Shown: positions 7,477 to 17,186, numbered from the stretch's first letter. The stretch: 64,000 nt of DNA from Candidatus Peribacteraceae bacterium (GCA_028718905.1 JAQUKV010000001.1:62001-126000); one strand, 5' to 3'. The notes: generated from the sequence alone by a model not told the origin. Translations and numbers: made by a program.

Positions 7477-9366
7477 ATGTTGTTTCATCCGCAATTCAGG
7501 ATCGAGAAGGAGCAGAGGTTGATTTTTGGCGGGCCGGGCGCCGCCGCCGCACCCGCGGAAGGCGCCGCCGTACCTCCTGCCGCTGAAACACTGACAAAAA
7601 AACAGCAGGAGATCAAAGCTCAGATTGAAAAGATTGCTAAAAACCCCGATGCTGCGGGAGAATTGGTTAATTTTCAGGTTCAGAAAACCGAGGAAGACAT
7701 TGTCCAACTTCAAGAACGTTACAAAACGGCCATTGTGAATGCAGCGAATGCCTATCAACAGTCGCTCATCACCTTGTCGGACACCGATTCTCTTGCAGCG
7801 GTTAATGAGGCATTCAAACCGGCAAACGTAGAGTTCCAAGTCGATGATTCTGGGAAGCTTGTGATCTCTGCAGGCGCGCCGGAAGAGGACGAAGAGGAGG
7901 AAGAGAAGTCCAAACTAAGTCCGGAAGATGAGAAATTGGTTAATGATTTTTTGGGCGATCTTCCTCAGCCACAAAGGCAGATTGCCGAGAAGGTCGTAAA
8001 AAATATTCTAGACAATCCTCGGGATAGGGAAGGGGCGAAACAGGTCATCGATGCCCGGAAAAACTTAAGTCCAAAAGCAAAAGAACACGCCCTCCGTAAC
8101 ACTGCTGCAATACTCAACGGCAAATTGCCGCAGAATGCGCCGCCGGATATCCAACGAGAACTAGACGCATTTGAACGAAAAATAGGCCCGGAAGGCAAGG
8201 AATTTTTGAGAAAATTAGGGCAGGGATTTTTGAAAGAAGTTGCCGAAGAGGCAAATGTCCTTTCCAAAGAAGAGCGCGGCAATATATTAGATGGCGCCCG
8301 GCAGGAGCTGAAAAAATTCGATGTCACCAAGGCCTCGGAGATCGACAAGAACATTCTGCTCGCGCGCCTGCAGATGCGCGGCATCGATACGAGTAACGGC
8401 GCAGAGATCTTGCAGGATCCCTCCAAAATGAAAGTGTTCGAGGGTTCGCCCATGGAGCGCGGGTTTAATCAGATCATGGGGTTGATCGGGTACATCCTGC
8501 TGAGCATTCAGAAAATGAAGGATGCGATGCATCCCGGTGAGAAGAATGGGGCAGAGACGGCGGCGGGCGATAAAGGCAAGAAGGGGCCGGAGGCTCCGTC
8601 GCCGGAGAAAGAGGCTCTGCGGCAGAAGCTGAAAGAGCAGGCGAAAAGTGACGGAAAATCAATGACTCAATTCCACGGAGAGAAACAAAATCAGCTTGAT
8701 GAAATGAACAAGAAAACACTGCCAGAGCTGCGGAACAAAATTCAGGAAATTCACGATGCCAACGAAGAAGCCGGGCTCAAAGATGAAGACAATGAGGAAC
8801 TCAAAACAAGAAAGGCCGAGCTCCAGACGGCCGAAAAAGAGGCAGCCGGCCTGCAAACCGAGGTTACGGAAATGGATGCCATGAAAAAAGAGGCAGGCGA
8901 CTCATCGAATGAACTGAACCAGAAACAGAACATCGTGTCAGAACTCCTGCAGGGTTTGCCGAATGGGGAGCAAAAAAACAAGCTCATCGAAGCGCTCAAA
9001 TTCAAAGTCGAGCCCAACGCCGAATACCAATTAGTCATTACGCCGGCTGCCGGCATTGATCTGCCTGCGGTGAAAAACAACCTGAATGCCGTACTATCCG
9101 GCCGTCTGGCCCAGGGCTTGTCCGAAGCAGTTCACTTTGATGGCGATGCCGTCCTGAAGTCTCCCGCAGAGATGGGGAGGGTATTCGATGCTCTTGCACA
9201 GAGTATTCGTGAGGATATATCCAAAAAGAACAATCCTCCTGTCGCTCCTGCTGCACCCGCCCCCGCACCGGCCGTGGCGCCGCCCGCTGCGCCTGCCCCC
9301 GCTCCTGCTCCAGCAGGTCCAGCATCGGCTGCACCAAGCGCCTCCGCAGGCGCTGGGGGGGGGTGA
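7477..9366 (+). CDS. Large unrecognised coiled-coil protein with Ala/Pro-rich tail
   Basis: A 629-residue soluble-looking protein that I cannot assign. Visible regions: an Ala/Pro-rich segment (residues 20-40), a helical part with KKQQEIKAQIEKIAKNP, an acidic patch EEDEEEEEKSKLSPEDEK near 130, a helical middle containing GFNQIMGLIGYILLSIQKMK (a possible amphipathic or membrane-touching helix near 330-350), a strongly coiled-coil region (about 375-500), and a low-complexity PAPAPA tail. It ends exactly in a nine-G tract (9355-9363), and the next frame continues without a gap into the gene that follows. The two may therefore be one protein of about 1,100 residues split by a frameshift. Function unknown. 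Confidence 0.75.
   Translation: MLFHPQFRIEKEQRLIFGGPGAAAAPAEGAAVPPAAETLTKKQQEIKAQIEKIAKNPDAAGELVNFQVQKTEEDIVQLQERYKTAIVNAANAYQQSLITLSDTDSLAAVNEAFKPANVEFQVDDSGKLVISAGAPEEDEEEEEKSKLSPEDEKLVNDFLGDLPQPQRQIAEKVVKNILDNPRDREGAKQVIDARKNLSPKAKEHALRNTAAILNGKLPQNAPPDIQRELDAFERKIGPEGKEFLRKLGQGFLKEVAEEANVLSKEERGNILDGARQELKKFDVTKASEIDKNILLARLQMRGIDTSNGAEILQDPSKMKVFEGSPMERGFNQIMGLIGYILLSIQKMKDAMHPGEKNGAETAAGDKGKKGPEAPSPEKEALRQKLKEQAKSDGKSMTQFHGEKQNQLDEMNKKTLPELRNKIQEIHDANEEAGLKDEDNEELKTRKAELQTAEKEAAGLQTEVTEMDAMKKEAGDSSNELNQKQNIVSELLQGLPNGEQKNKLIEALKFKVEPNAEYQLVITPAAGIDLPAVKNNLNAVLSGRLAQGLSEAVHFDGDAVLKSPAEMGRVFDALAQSIREDISKKNNPPVAPAAPAPAPAVAPPAAPAPAPAPAGPASAAPSASAGAGGG
9355..9363 (+). repeat. G9 homopolymer at the junction of two reading frames
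   Basis: Nine consecutive G residues precede the TGA of the upstream ORF. Gain of one base or loss of two would fuse it to the downstream ORF. This is typical of a phase-variable contingency tract, but also of an assembly or sequencing error. Confidence 0.7.
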
Positions 9367-9400
9367 AAAGATAAATGACGGGATTTCTGAGAAGGAGTTG

Positions 9401-10777
9401 GTGCAAAGGAGTGCAGCCAGAATCGTAGAGACAGAGCAGCAGATTGCCATGGCGGTGAATAGGGAAGAGTGGACGATTAAGAACAACGAGCAACTACGTT
9501 CTTCCACAGGGTTATTTGGAAAGTTTCACAGAATGCTCACACTCTCCGATCCTTATGAGATTGAGATTAAAAACAGTCGCCAGGTCATTGGCACCATGCA
9601 GTTCATGCGTCAATTTCTTGAGCAGGCAAAGCAGGAAAAGGACCCCGTCCAGAAGGCCGAACTCATCAACAAGGCGAGGCGCGTACTTGGGATGAGGATT
9701 GTGACCCCAGAACTTATTGTTTCTGACGCGGCCACTGAAACTCAGCAACGGATTGTTCGTGGCACGGAACACTTTGATGTGGAGCAAAAGAATATCGATG
9801 TCAGCCGAGATGTCGCCCTGGATGTAGGCGTTACCGCAGCCACGCTTGGCGGCGGGGCAGTGGCGAATCTAGGCCGGAAAGGAGCGCAGATCGCTGGCGC
9901 TGAAGCTGCGAAGCAGGGTCTCAAATATTCTGCAGTTCAAGGGGCCAAAGAAGGCGCCGTAATGGGCGGGGTGACAAGCCTAGGTACATCCACCGGTCGG
10001 AATGTCGACGAGGTCACGAGTGGCGATAAGAAAATCGGCGATGCCGTACAGGATGTTATATCGGACACGGCAAAAGGGACGGTAATGGGCGCGGGTCTTG
10101 GAGCGGGATTCGGAATAGCTTCTAAAGGTGTCGAGAAGGGCGTGGAACGTATGCGCGCAGCAAAGAATGCGGCTGATGAAGCAGCACAAACCGCAGCAGC
10201 TCAAGGAACAAAAAAGAACACATCGAGGACAAGGGAAAGGCCACAGGAACGTGCAAAACCTGAACAAGAGACAAAAGCAAATTCAAATCCCCGTTCGACG
10301 GAAGAACCCAAAGGAAAGGTGTCGGAAGACGCCACCAGAACAAATAGAACAAGATCGAATCCACAAGAGAGGCCAGGGCAGAGAGCAGAGGGATCCCCGT
10401 TTCATCCCGGCGAATCACCTGAAGCATATATCGCGCGCATGCAAGAGGAGCTAATGGGGATTCAAAAAATACAATCGGAAATCCGGGCGCAGAAAGGGCC
10501 GGGGATACATCCAGAAATTCAACAACTAGAAGGAAGAGCAACTGAAATTCGTGCCTCCATTCTGCGTGCAAATACCTTTAGTTACCAAAAACTGAATCCG
10601 AGAGATCCGGCGCAAAAAATTCTCGGTCTCCAGAACGGATATTCTCAAGCAGATCTTCAGAAGGCTTACGGCAAAATGTCACAGAAATACCATCCTGATC
10701 ATTATCCTTCGGATTTCGCACAGGCACGGATCGATCAGCGAATAATCAACGCGGCATTTAATTCACTCAAAAAATAA
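9401..10777 (+). CDS. Unrecognised protein with C-terminal J-domain
   Basis: The frame is open from 9188, but before 9366 it is the shadow of the upstream gene. The true start is uncertain: TTG 9398, GTG 9401 or ATG 9449, or continuation from the upstream ORF through the G9 tract. About 458 residues. Features in order: a helical region with REEWTIKNNEQL, Gly/Ala-rich hydrophobic segments near 150-235 of this model (TAATLGGGAVANLG, GTVMGAGLGAGFGIA) that could insert into a membrane, a hydrophilic Arg/Pro/Glu linker, and a final 60 residues that fit a J-domain, with AYGKMSQKYHPDHYP carrying the HPD tripeptide that stimulates DnaK ATPase. Partner and function are unknown. A Pro/Ala-rich coding-like sequence persists for about 95 bp after the stop. 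Confidence 0.7.
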   Translation: MQRSAARIVETEQQIAMAVNREEWTIKNNEQLRSSTGLFGKFHRMLTLSDPYEIEIKNSRQVIGTMQFMRQFLEQAKQEKDPVQKAELINKARRVLGMRIVTPELIVSDAATETQQRIVRGTEHFDVEQKNIDVSRDVALDVGVTAATLGGGAVANLGRKGAQIAGAEAAKQGLKYSAVQGAKEGAVMGGVTSLGTSTGRNVDEVTSGDKKIGDAVQDVISDTAKGTVMGAGLGAGFGIASKGVEKGVERMRAAKNAADEAAQTAAAQGTKKNTSRTRERPQERAKPEQETKANSNPRSTEEPKGKVSEDATRTNRTRSNPQERPGQRAEGSPFHPGESPEAYIARMQEELMGIQKIQSEIRAQKGPGIHPEIQQLEGRATEIRASILRANTFSYQKLNPRDPAQKILGLQNGYSQADLQKAYGKMSQKYHPDHYPSDFAQARIDQRIINAAFNSLKK

Positions 10778-10958
10778 GCCCGCTGCGCCTGTTGCCGCTT
10801 CTACACCATGCCCCGCTCCCAAGCCGGCGCCTGCCCCGCTGTTCCGCCTGCTCCTCCAGCGACTCCAAAGACGTAATCCGGTTGCGAGAGACTATCGGAG
10901 AAAAAATTCAGGAGAGGTGCGTACCGCGGGTGACTGGTGCTTTGCTTTGAAATGTCTG

Positions 10959-10964
10959 TACAAT
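10959..10964 (+). promoter_or_regulatory. -10 element of the homospermidine synthase gene
   Basis: TACAAT ends 7 nt before the ATG at 10972, so a transcript starting 7 nt after the box would begin at the start codon (leaderless). Confidence 0.45.
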
Positions 10965-10971
10965 GAATTTT

Positions 10972-12453
10972 ATGATGTCTGCACAACTTCCATTCACCGG
11001 CCGCATTCTCATACTCGGGTTCGGCGGCGTCGCCCAGTGCACGCTTCCGCTGCTCCTCAAAAATTTGGCTGTCTCGCCCACACAGATCACCGTGATGGAT
11101 ATGGTGGATAAACGGGAGCAGTTGAAGACATACCTGCAGCAGGGACTCACGTTCCGCTATGAGCGTCTCACGCGTGAGCACCTCGGCAGTCAGCTCTCTG
11201 CCGTCCTCTCCCGGGGAGATCTGTTCGTGGACCTTGCCTGGAATATCGCGTGTACAGACCTGCTCGACTGGTGCCACAAAAACGGCGTGCTCTACATCAA
11301 TACCTCCATCGAACTGTGGGATCCGTACGCAGGGAGAGAGAGTTCCGGACCCTGCGATCAAACGCTCTATGTCCGCCACATGGCGATTCGTGATCTGGTG
11401 CGGTCATGGAAGGACAGGCCCGGCCCCACTGCCGTTGTGGAACATGGGGCGAATCCGGGGCTCGTTTCGCACTTCACCAAGCAGGCGCTCCTCGACATCG
11501 GCGAGAAACTCATCGGCGAAAAGCCGCATGATCCGCGCCGCGAGGCGATCGACTACGCCATACGGTACGAGGATTTCGCCACACTTGCATCGCTGCTCCA
11601 CGTGCAGACGATTCACATCAGCGAGATCGACACGCAAATCGCCCACACGCCCCACGATCCGCATACGTTCCTCAACACCTGGAGTGTGGAGGGATTCCGC
11701 GAGGAAGGAACCGCCCCGGCCGAAATGGGATGGGGGACGCACGAGAAGACGTTGCCGCCGGATGCTCATGTGCACGCGACCGGGCCGAAGAATCAGATCT
11801 GTCTCAAGCGTTTCGGGATCAATACGTGCGTCAAATCCCGCGTGCCCAGCCAGGAAATCGTCGGCATGATCATCCGTCACGGCGAAGCATTCACGCTCTC
11901 GGATGCCCTGACGCTCTGGAACGACGACGGAACGGTCGCGCACCGGCCAACCGTGCACTATGCCTACTGTCCCTGCGCGGAATCTTTGCGCAGCTTTGAA
12001 GACCTGCGTGCGCGCAACTTCGCGCCGCAGGAGCAGTGGAGAATTCTGGGGGACGACATCCGAAGCGGTATTGATGAGCTGGGCGTGCTGCTCATGGGGC
12101 ACGACTACAAGGCTTGGTGGATGGGGACGGTGCTCAGTATCGAAGAGGCGCGCAGGCATGTGCCCGGCCAGAATGCGACCACGTTGCAGGTGGCGGCTTC
12201 GGTCATGGCGGCGGTGCGCTGGATGATCCGCCATCCCGAAAAGGGCGTGAACATCCCCGATCAATTGCCCCATCGCGAGATCCTGCAGGCTGCAGCCTCC
12301 TACCTGGGTGAGCTTCCCTCCATTCCCATTGATTGGACACCCACGGGACGGCCGGTGGATGAATCCACCTGGCAGTTTGCGAATTTCCTGACCGACGAAA
12401 AGCCGCATGGAAAAGTGTTTCGGCCGCAGTTGGAAGTGAGGATGGGGGTGTGA
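10972..12453 (+). CDS. hss: Homospermidine synthase-like (saccharopine dehydrogenase fold)
   Basis: Bacterial homospermidine synthase condenses putrescine units (or putrescine with spermidine) in an NAD-dependent reaction to give sym-homospermidine. The 493-residue product has an N-terminal Rossmann motif ILILGFGGVAQCTLPLLLKN and the family patterns DLAWNIACTDLLDWC, YINTSIELW, VVEHGANPGLVSHF and MGHDYKAWWMGTVLS. Length matches the roughly 480-residue bacterial enzymes. The frame is open from an ATG at 10963, but that codon overlaps the -10 box, so I prefer 10972 (10975 is also possible). The gene stands alone. The assignment is from recalled family patterns. A related saccharopine-dehydrogenase-like oxidoreductase is the alternative. 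Confidence 0.8.
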   Translation: MMSAQLPFTGRILILGFGGVAQCTLPLLLKNLAVSPTQITVMDMVDKREQLKTYLQQGLTFRYERLTREHLGSQLSAVLSRGDLFVDLAWNIACTDLLDWCHKNGVLYINTSIELWDPYAGRESSGPCDQTLYVRHMAIRDLVRSWKDRPGPTAVVEHGANPGLVSHFTKQALLDIGEKLIGEKPHDPRREAIDYAIRYEDFATLASLLHVQTIHISEIDTQIAHTPHDPHTFLNTWSVEGFREEGTAPAEMGWGTHEKTLPPDAHVHATGPKNQICLKRFGINTCVKSRVPSQEIVGMIIRHGEAFTLSDALTLWNDDGTVAHRPTVHYAYCPCAESLRSFEDLRARNFAPQEQWRILGDDIRSGIDELGVLLMGHDYKAWWMGTVLSIEEARRHVPGQNATTLQVAASVMAAVRWMIRHPEKGVNIPDQLPHREILQAAASYLGELPSIPIDWTPTGRPVDESTWQFANFLTDEKPHGKVFRPQLEVRMGV

Positions 12454-12481
12454 GGGAGATTGCATGCTTGACCCTCTCTCC

Positions 12482-12751
12482 TTATGGAAAACTTGAGTTT
12501 TCCTCAAGCGTCATCCGTTGCATGAATTTGATAGCTTTTTTGCCTGCTGATTTTTTGAGGTTTGTTTCACGTCTGATAGCATCGCCTTTGTTTGCATAGC
12601 ACTCAAAAAAGATAAGACTTAGCGATCTACGGTGTGCGGTGGATGGTACATGTCCCCGGTTATGATCAACGAATCGACGTTGGATATCAGTGGAGTATCC
12701 GGTGTAAAGCTCGCCATCTTTGTCACTACGGAGAATATAGACATAGTGCAT
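12482..12751 (-). CDS. GIY-YIG domain protein (UPF0213 type)
   Basis: A single-domain GIY-YIG protein of 89 residues. MHYVYILRS and LYTGYSTDIQRRFVDHN carry the two-strand GIY...YIG core (here VYI...YTG), the conserved Arg, and Glu in AIRRETNLKK as the likely metal ligand. Stand-alone proteins of this type are common in bacteria; some act on DNA, most are uncharacterised. It is clearly related to the ORF inside the 16S gene at 60955-61209, which shares the MHYVY[IV]LRS start and STAH motif. It converges with the homospermidine synthase gene; a short palindrome (GGAAAACTTGAGTTTTCC, 12486-12503) overlaps its 3' end. Confidence 0.85.
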   Translation of the reverse strand: MHYVYILRSDKDGELYTGYSTDIQRRFVDHNRGHVPSTAHRRSLSLIFFECYANKGDAIRRETNLKKSAGKKAIKFMQRMTLEENSSFP

Positions 12752-12777
12752 AGCATGCCATTGTAGCTCATTGAATT

Positions 12778-12819
12778 GCCCCGCAGTAGATGCTCGCGTT
12801 GCTCACATCACTGCGGGCC
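12778..12819. repeat. Palindromic repeat, copy 1
   Basis: GCCCCGCAGTAGATGCTCGC...ACTGCGGGCC folds into a hairpin and matches the copy at 12902-12944 in layout and in the AGTAGA-GCTCGC core. Confidence 0.65.
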
Positions 12820-12901
12820 ACTCAGCAGACTTCTTATCATTCTTGTATCTGAGTTGTAAGGCGGAGCCACGAAGCGACTGAGCGAAGTGTTGATTATTAA
12901 A

Positions 12902-12944
12902 GCCCTGTAGTAGACGCTCGCTTTCGCTCGCGTCACAACAGGGC
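12902..12944. repeat. Palindromic repeat, copy 2
   Basis: GCCCTGTAGTAGACGCTCGC...CACAACAGGGC, a compensated variant of copy 1: the arm bases differ but pairing is kept, so the RNA or DNA hairpin seems to be what is conserved. Between the copies lies CGGAGCCACGAAGCGACTGAGCGAAG, a relative of the CTTCGnCTnCGCTCAGG repeats. Confidence 0.65.
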
Positions 12945-13013
12945 ATGAAGTACATGTCATTATTCTCAGAGTGGCGGTGCCATGAAGTCATCGAGCGGAG
13001 CGAGATGTACTTC

Positions 13014-13101
13014 ATGGTGCCGAGGAGAGGGTTCGAACCTCTATGGGATTGCTCCCACCAGCTCCTAAGGCTGGCGCGTCTGCCAATTCCGCCACCCCGG
13101 C
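13014..13101 (-). tRNA. tRNA-Leu (anticodon UAG)
   Basis: Read on the minus strand, GCCGGGG pairs with CCTCGGC in the acceptor stem, the anticodon loop is CTTAGGA inside CCAGC/GCTGG (anticodon TAG, reads CUA/CUN leucine codons), a long variable arm (TGGGAGCAATCCCATA) marks a class II tRNA, and GGTTCGAACC forms the T-loop region. CCA is encoded. Just downstream, ATGAAGTACAT and ATGTACTTCAT form an inverted repeat that may serve as a 3' hairpin. Confidence 0.96.
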
Positions 13102-13130
13102 CTATGCATACTGTAGCAAGGGTTCCGCCC

Positions 13131-14117
13131 TTATGTAGGAATTTCCTCCTCCCCCCGTGCGATGTGTTCTGCGCGGCGGGCGGCCTCTTCTTCTCTGCGG
13201 ACAGCATCCTTGCCGGCCTGATCGCCGCGTAGTTTCTCTTTGGCATCGATTGCCTTCAGGTTTTCACGCTCCGAGATCGCCGCATCCTCACGCTTGCGGC
13301 GGGTGAGCGCATCGATTTCAAGTTTGCGCTTGTTGGTGTCGGTATCCACTGCGGTTTGCCTCACGCGTCTGTCCTGCGCGATCTTGTCGCGTTCCCTGCG
13401 CTCGTCGGCATCGATCTTGCGCAGCTCCGTTTCGCGGATGCCCGCAGGCAGAGTATTGGCTTCCATACGCCTCCGCCGGATTTCACTGTCCAGACGGGCG
13501 GTAGCGTCGCGCTCCTGTGCATCCAACCTGGCTTTCTTCTGTCGCGCCTCCTCATCCGCGGTTTCCTTCAGACGCTGCTCCTCCTGATCGGCTTCCGCAC
13601 GTTTCTTGCGCCCCTGTGTTGTTGTGCGGCTCCGCTCTTGTTTGGCATCAAGCTCCGCCTGTTGCCGGGAACGCAGGGCATCCCACTCCGCGTGTTCGCG
13701 CGTGTCATCCATCAGCTTCTTCGCCGCGGTTTTGCGGTGTTCCAGCAGGGCCTGCCGGACGTTCATTTCGTGCATATGTTTCATGTACACGGCGCGTTTC
13801 TTGTGCCTCTCTACATTTTTAGCATCCTGATCCTCCCAGAATTTCCGTTCCTCCTCCTTTTTTTTCTTCATTTCGGCTACGACCTTCTTGCGTTCCGCTT
13901 CGGCTGATTGCCACTCTTTAAGCTCGCGCTTTTTGCGCTCTTCCGCGAGCAGGTCCGCTTCTGCGAAAGCATGCTGGCGCTCGCCGCGCTCCCTGGTTTC
14001 CTCCTGTCGTCCCGCACGCCGTTCTTTTTCCTTCTCCAATTGTTCACGCTTGAGTTCCTGGGCATGTTCCAGCTGTCTGGCGAGGTCGGCCTTTTTGGGA
14101 TCGATCGGTTCGGCCAT
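13131..14117 (-). CDS. Unrecognised, highly charged single-helix/coiled-coil protein
   Basis: A 328-residue product made almost entirely of Lys, Arg, Glu, Asp, Ala and Gln, predicted as one long helix or coiled coil from about residue 8 to 320 (for example ERKKRELKEWQSAEAERKK and RREEEAARRAEHIARGEEE). No signal peptide, membrane segment or enzyme motif is present. Such composition is seen in structural or scaffold proteins, but no function can be assigned. It lies downstream of hemerythrin, aspS and nrdR on the same strand, but has its own promoter: an extended -10 (TGCTATAAT) ends 8 nt before the ATG. Confidence 0.75.
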   Translation of the reverse strand: MAEPIDPKKADLARQLEHAQELKREQLEKEKERRAGRQEETRERGERQHAFAEADLLAEERKKRELKEWQSAEAERKKVVAEMKKKKEEERKFWEDQDAKNVERHKKRAVYMKHMHEMNVRQALLEHRKTAAKKLMDDTREHAEWDALRSRQQAELDAKQERSRTTTQGRKKRAEADQEEQRLKETADEEARQKKARLDAQERDATARLDSEIRRRRMEANTLPAGIRETELRKIDADERRERDKIAQDRRVRQTAVDTDTNKRKLEIDALTRRKREDAAISERENLKAIDAKEKLRGDQAGKDAVRREEEAARRAEHIARGEEEIPT

Positions 14118-14125
14118 ATCTGAAT

Positions 14126-14131
14126 ATTATA
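14126..14131 (-). promoter_or_regulatory. Extended -10 of the coiled-coil gene
   Basis: On the minus strand TGcTATAAT ends 8 nt before the ATG, which predicts a leaderless or nearly leaderless mRNA. Confidence 0.6.
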
Positions 14132-14200
14132 GCACAAAACAGCCGTCTGTGCTTATTTGCACTTCGGACTGCAGACAAACCACGGATCTTTTCAAAGCGG

Positions 14201-14626
14201 TCAGCGCACTCCCTTGGCCTTGAACAGCGGCATGTATTTTTTGTCTTCAATCAGAATGTGGTGTTCCATCCATTCCTTCGCGAAATCAGCTATCTCCGTG
14301 GCGAAGGCATGAAGATCTTTTCCATTCAACTGTCGAGCCTGCTCAAGAAATTTCTTCATGTTCGCACGGAAAACGTTATGTTCCTTCACGTGAGCATCCT
14401 CATCTCTGTAGTGGAAGATTTTGAAATATCCTTCTTCCGTGGCGAAATGGTAGTACGCGTAATCCCCCAGATGAGTGACGACAATCAGCAGTGATTCGGG
14501 ATCGATGTTCTTGCCGGCGAGAAGACCATAGATGGCGTTGATCAGCTCGAAGAAGCGCTTGTGCTGCGCATCAATCTCTTCCAGATGCACGCTGTACTGC
14601 AGGTTCCAAACAAATTTTTCTGGCAT
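14201..14626 (-). CDS. Bacteriohemerythrin-like O2-binding protein
   Basis: Hemerythrins carry a di-iron centre in a four-helix bundle that binds O2. The 141-residue single-domain product has the expected ligand pattern: WNLQYSVHLEEIDAQHKRFF, YAYYHFATEE, HVKEHNVFRANM and WMEHHILIEDKKYMPLF (the last two with His-x3-His/His-His and Asp ligands). Size fits stand-alone bacteriohemerythrins (about 130-150 residues), with no attached sensor domain. It follows aspS on the same strand after 24 bp. Possible roles are oxygen storage, delivery or detoxification. An oxygen-related role in an organism likely to be fermentative is an inference. Confidence 0.88.
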   Translation of the reverse strand: MPEKFVWNLQYSVHLEEIDAQHKRFFELINAIYGLLAGKNIDPESLLIVVTHLGDYAYYHFATEEGYFKIFHYRDEDAHVKEHNVFRANMKKFLEQARQLNGKDLHAFATEIADFAKEWMEHHILIEDKKYMPLFKAKGVR

Positions 14627-14650
14627 AGAGTACGGGAAGTCGAGAAGAGC

Positions 14651-16414
<1,764 letters not shown>

Positions 16415-16419
16415 GTCAA

Positions 16420-16530
16420 TGAGGTAAGGAAGGCGTGGGAAGTAAAGAAGGTACGGGAAGTGTAAAAGGCAATACGAGTGTAAGCATAGCAGAAATTACC
16501 TTCCCAACCTCCCTTACCTTCCTTACTTTC
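16420..16530. repeat. Purine/pyrimidine-rich inverted repeat
   Basis: A purine arm (GAGGTAAGGAAGGCGTGGGA and AAGTAAAGAAGGTACGGGAA) faces a pyrimidine arm (TTACCTTCCCAACCTCCC, CTTACCTTCCTTACTTTC). The same architecture sits at 17838-17943 and 45778-45887, each time between two genes. Confidence 0.65.
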
Positions 16531-16531
16531 T

Positions 16532-16978
16532 TTACTTCAATAGCTGCCCCAATTCTTTTTTAAATTCAACGACATCCTTGAATTCCCGGTGTACGGAAGC
16601 GAAGCGGATATAGGCGACGGTATCGAGTTTCTTCAATTCCCGCATGACATCGGTGCCGATGGTCGAGCTGGCTACCTCCTTGCGGTTGCCGCCCCATTTT
16701 TCTTCCAGTCGGGTGAGCAGGCGGTCAATCTTCTCCTGCGTGATCGGGCGCTTGGTGCAGGAAAGCCAGATACCCCGTTCCAGTTTGGTGCGGCTGTAGG
16801 GCTCGCGCGTGCCGTCGCGCTTGATGACGATGAGGCTACTGAGCTCTTGGCGCTCGAAGGTGGTAAAGCGGTGGCTGCACTTGGGGCACTCGCGCCGCCG
16901 CCGGATCGCCCGCCCCTCCTCCGCGAGGCGCGAATCCACTACGGCCGTATCCTGTGCTTTGCAACGCGGACAGTACAT
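16532..16978 (-). CDS. nrdR: Transcriptional repressor NrdR
   Basis: NrdR represses ribonucleotide reductase genes by binding NrdR boxes in an ATP/dATP-dependent way. The 148-residue product begins MYCPRCKAQDT; residues 3-34 form the zinc ribbon (C-x2-C ... CPKCSHRF), followed by FTTFER and an ATP-cone domain (VIKRDGTREPYSRTKLERGI). Length is typical. The frame is open further upstream (to 17146), but that part reads through a 14-bp tandem repeat, so MYCPRC is the start. No nrd gene is in the window. Confidence 0.96.
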   Translation of the reverse strand: MYCPRCKAQDTAVVDSRLAEEGRAIRRRRECPKCSHRFTTFERQELSSLIVIKRDGTREPYSRTKLERGIWLSCTKRPITQEKIDRLLTRLEEKWGGNRKEVASSTIGTDVMRELKKLDTVAYIRFASVHREFKDVVEFKKELGQLLK

Positions 16979-16994
16979 GCCACCAGAGTACCGC

Positions 16995-17024
16995 TGGTAG
17001 CTTGTCGCTGGTAGCTTGTCGCTC
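16995..17024. repeat. Tandem 14-bp repeat upstream of nrdR
   Basis: CTGGTAGCTTGTCG occurs twice head to tail and is followed by CT. It lies directly before the nrdR start and belongs to the short iterated repeats of this genome, whose periods are often 7 or 14. Confidence 0.75.
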
Positions 17025-17045
17025 GGGTTTTTCTCAATGGATGCC

Positions 17046-17186
17046 TTAGCGGCGCCTCCTGCGACGATCCGAGGCCTGCGTGAGGACACTCGCAGAAACG
17101 GCGCGTACTTTCTTGCTCTTGCTCCTCTTGAGGAGCCTCGCGGCAATACGGGCGACGCGCGGGCTAGTCTTCTCGTTCTTTGCCAT
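17046..17186 (-). CDS. Small basic protein
   Basis: A 46-residue basic product, MAKNEKTSPRVARIAARLLK..., ending in a poly-Arg tail (QASDRRRRR). The frame is open further upstream, but the Lys/Arg-rich pattern and the SPRVARIAARLLK helix begin at this ATG. Short proteins with an AKN..TSP start and an ASxLTQ motif are, as far as I recall, found in diverse bacteria, without known function. Nucleic-acid binding is possible from charge alone. It lies between nrdR and tsaC on the same strand. Confidence 0.6.
   Translation of the reverse strand: MAKNEKTSPRVARIAARLLKRSKSKKVRAVSASVLTQASDRRRRRR

Noticed and set aside
10778..10875. Pro/Ala-rich coding-like sequence after the J-domain gene as a separate gene
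   Set aside because: Too short, without a start codon, and best explained as low-complexity remnant of a former C-terminal tail.
11404..12507. Open frame of 367 codons opposite the homospermidine synthase gene
   Set aside because: Antisense shadow; the sense strand encodes a complete enzyme.
12770..12950. Possible CRISPR array from the two similar repeats
   Set aside because: Only two divergent palindromic copies with unequal context and no cas genes anywhere in the window.
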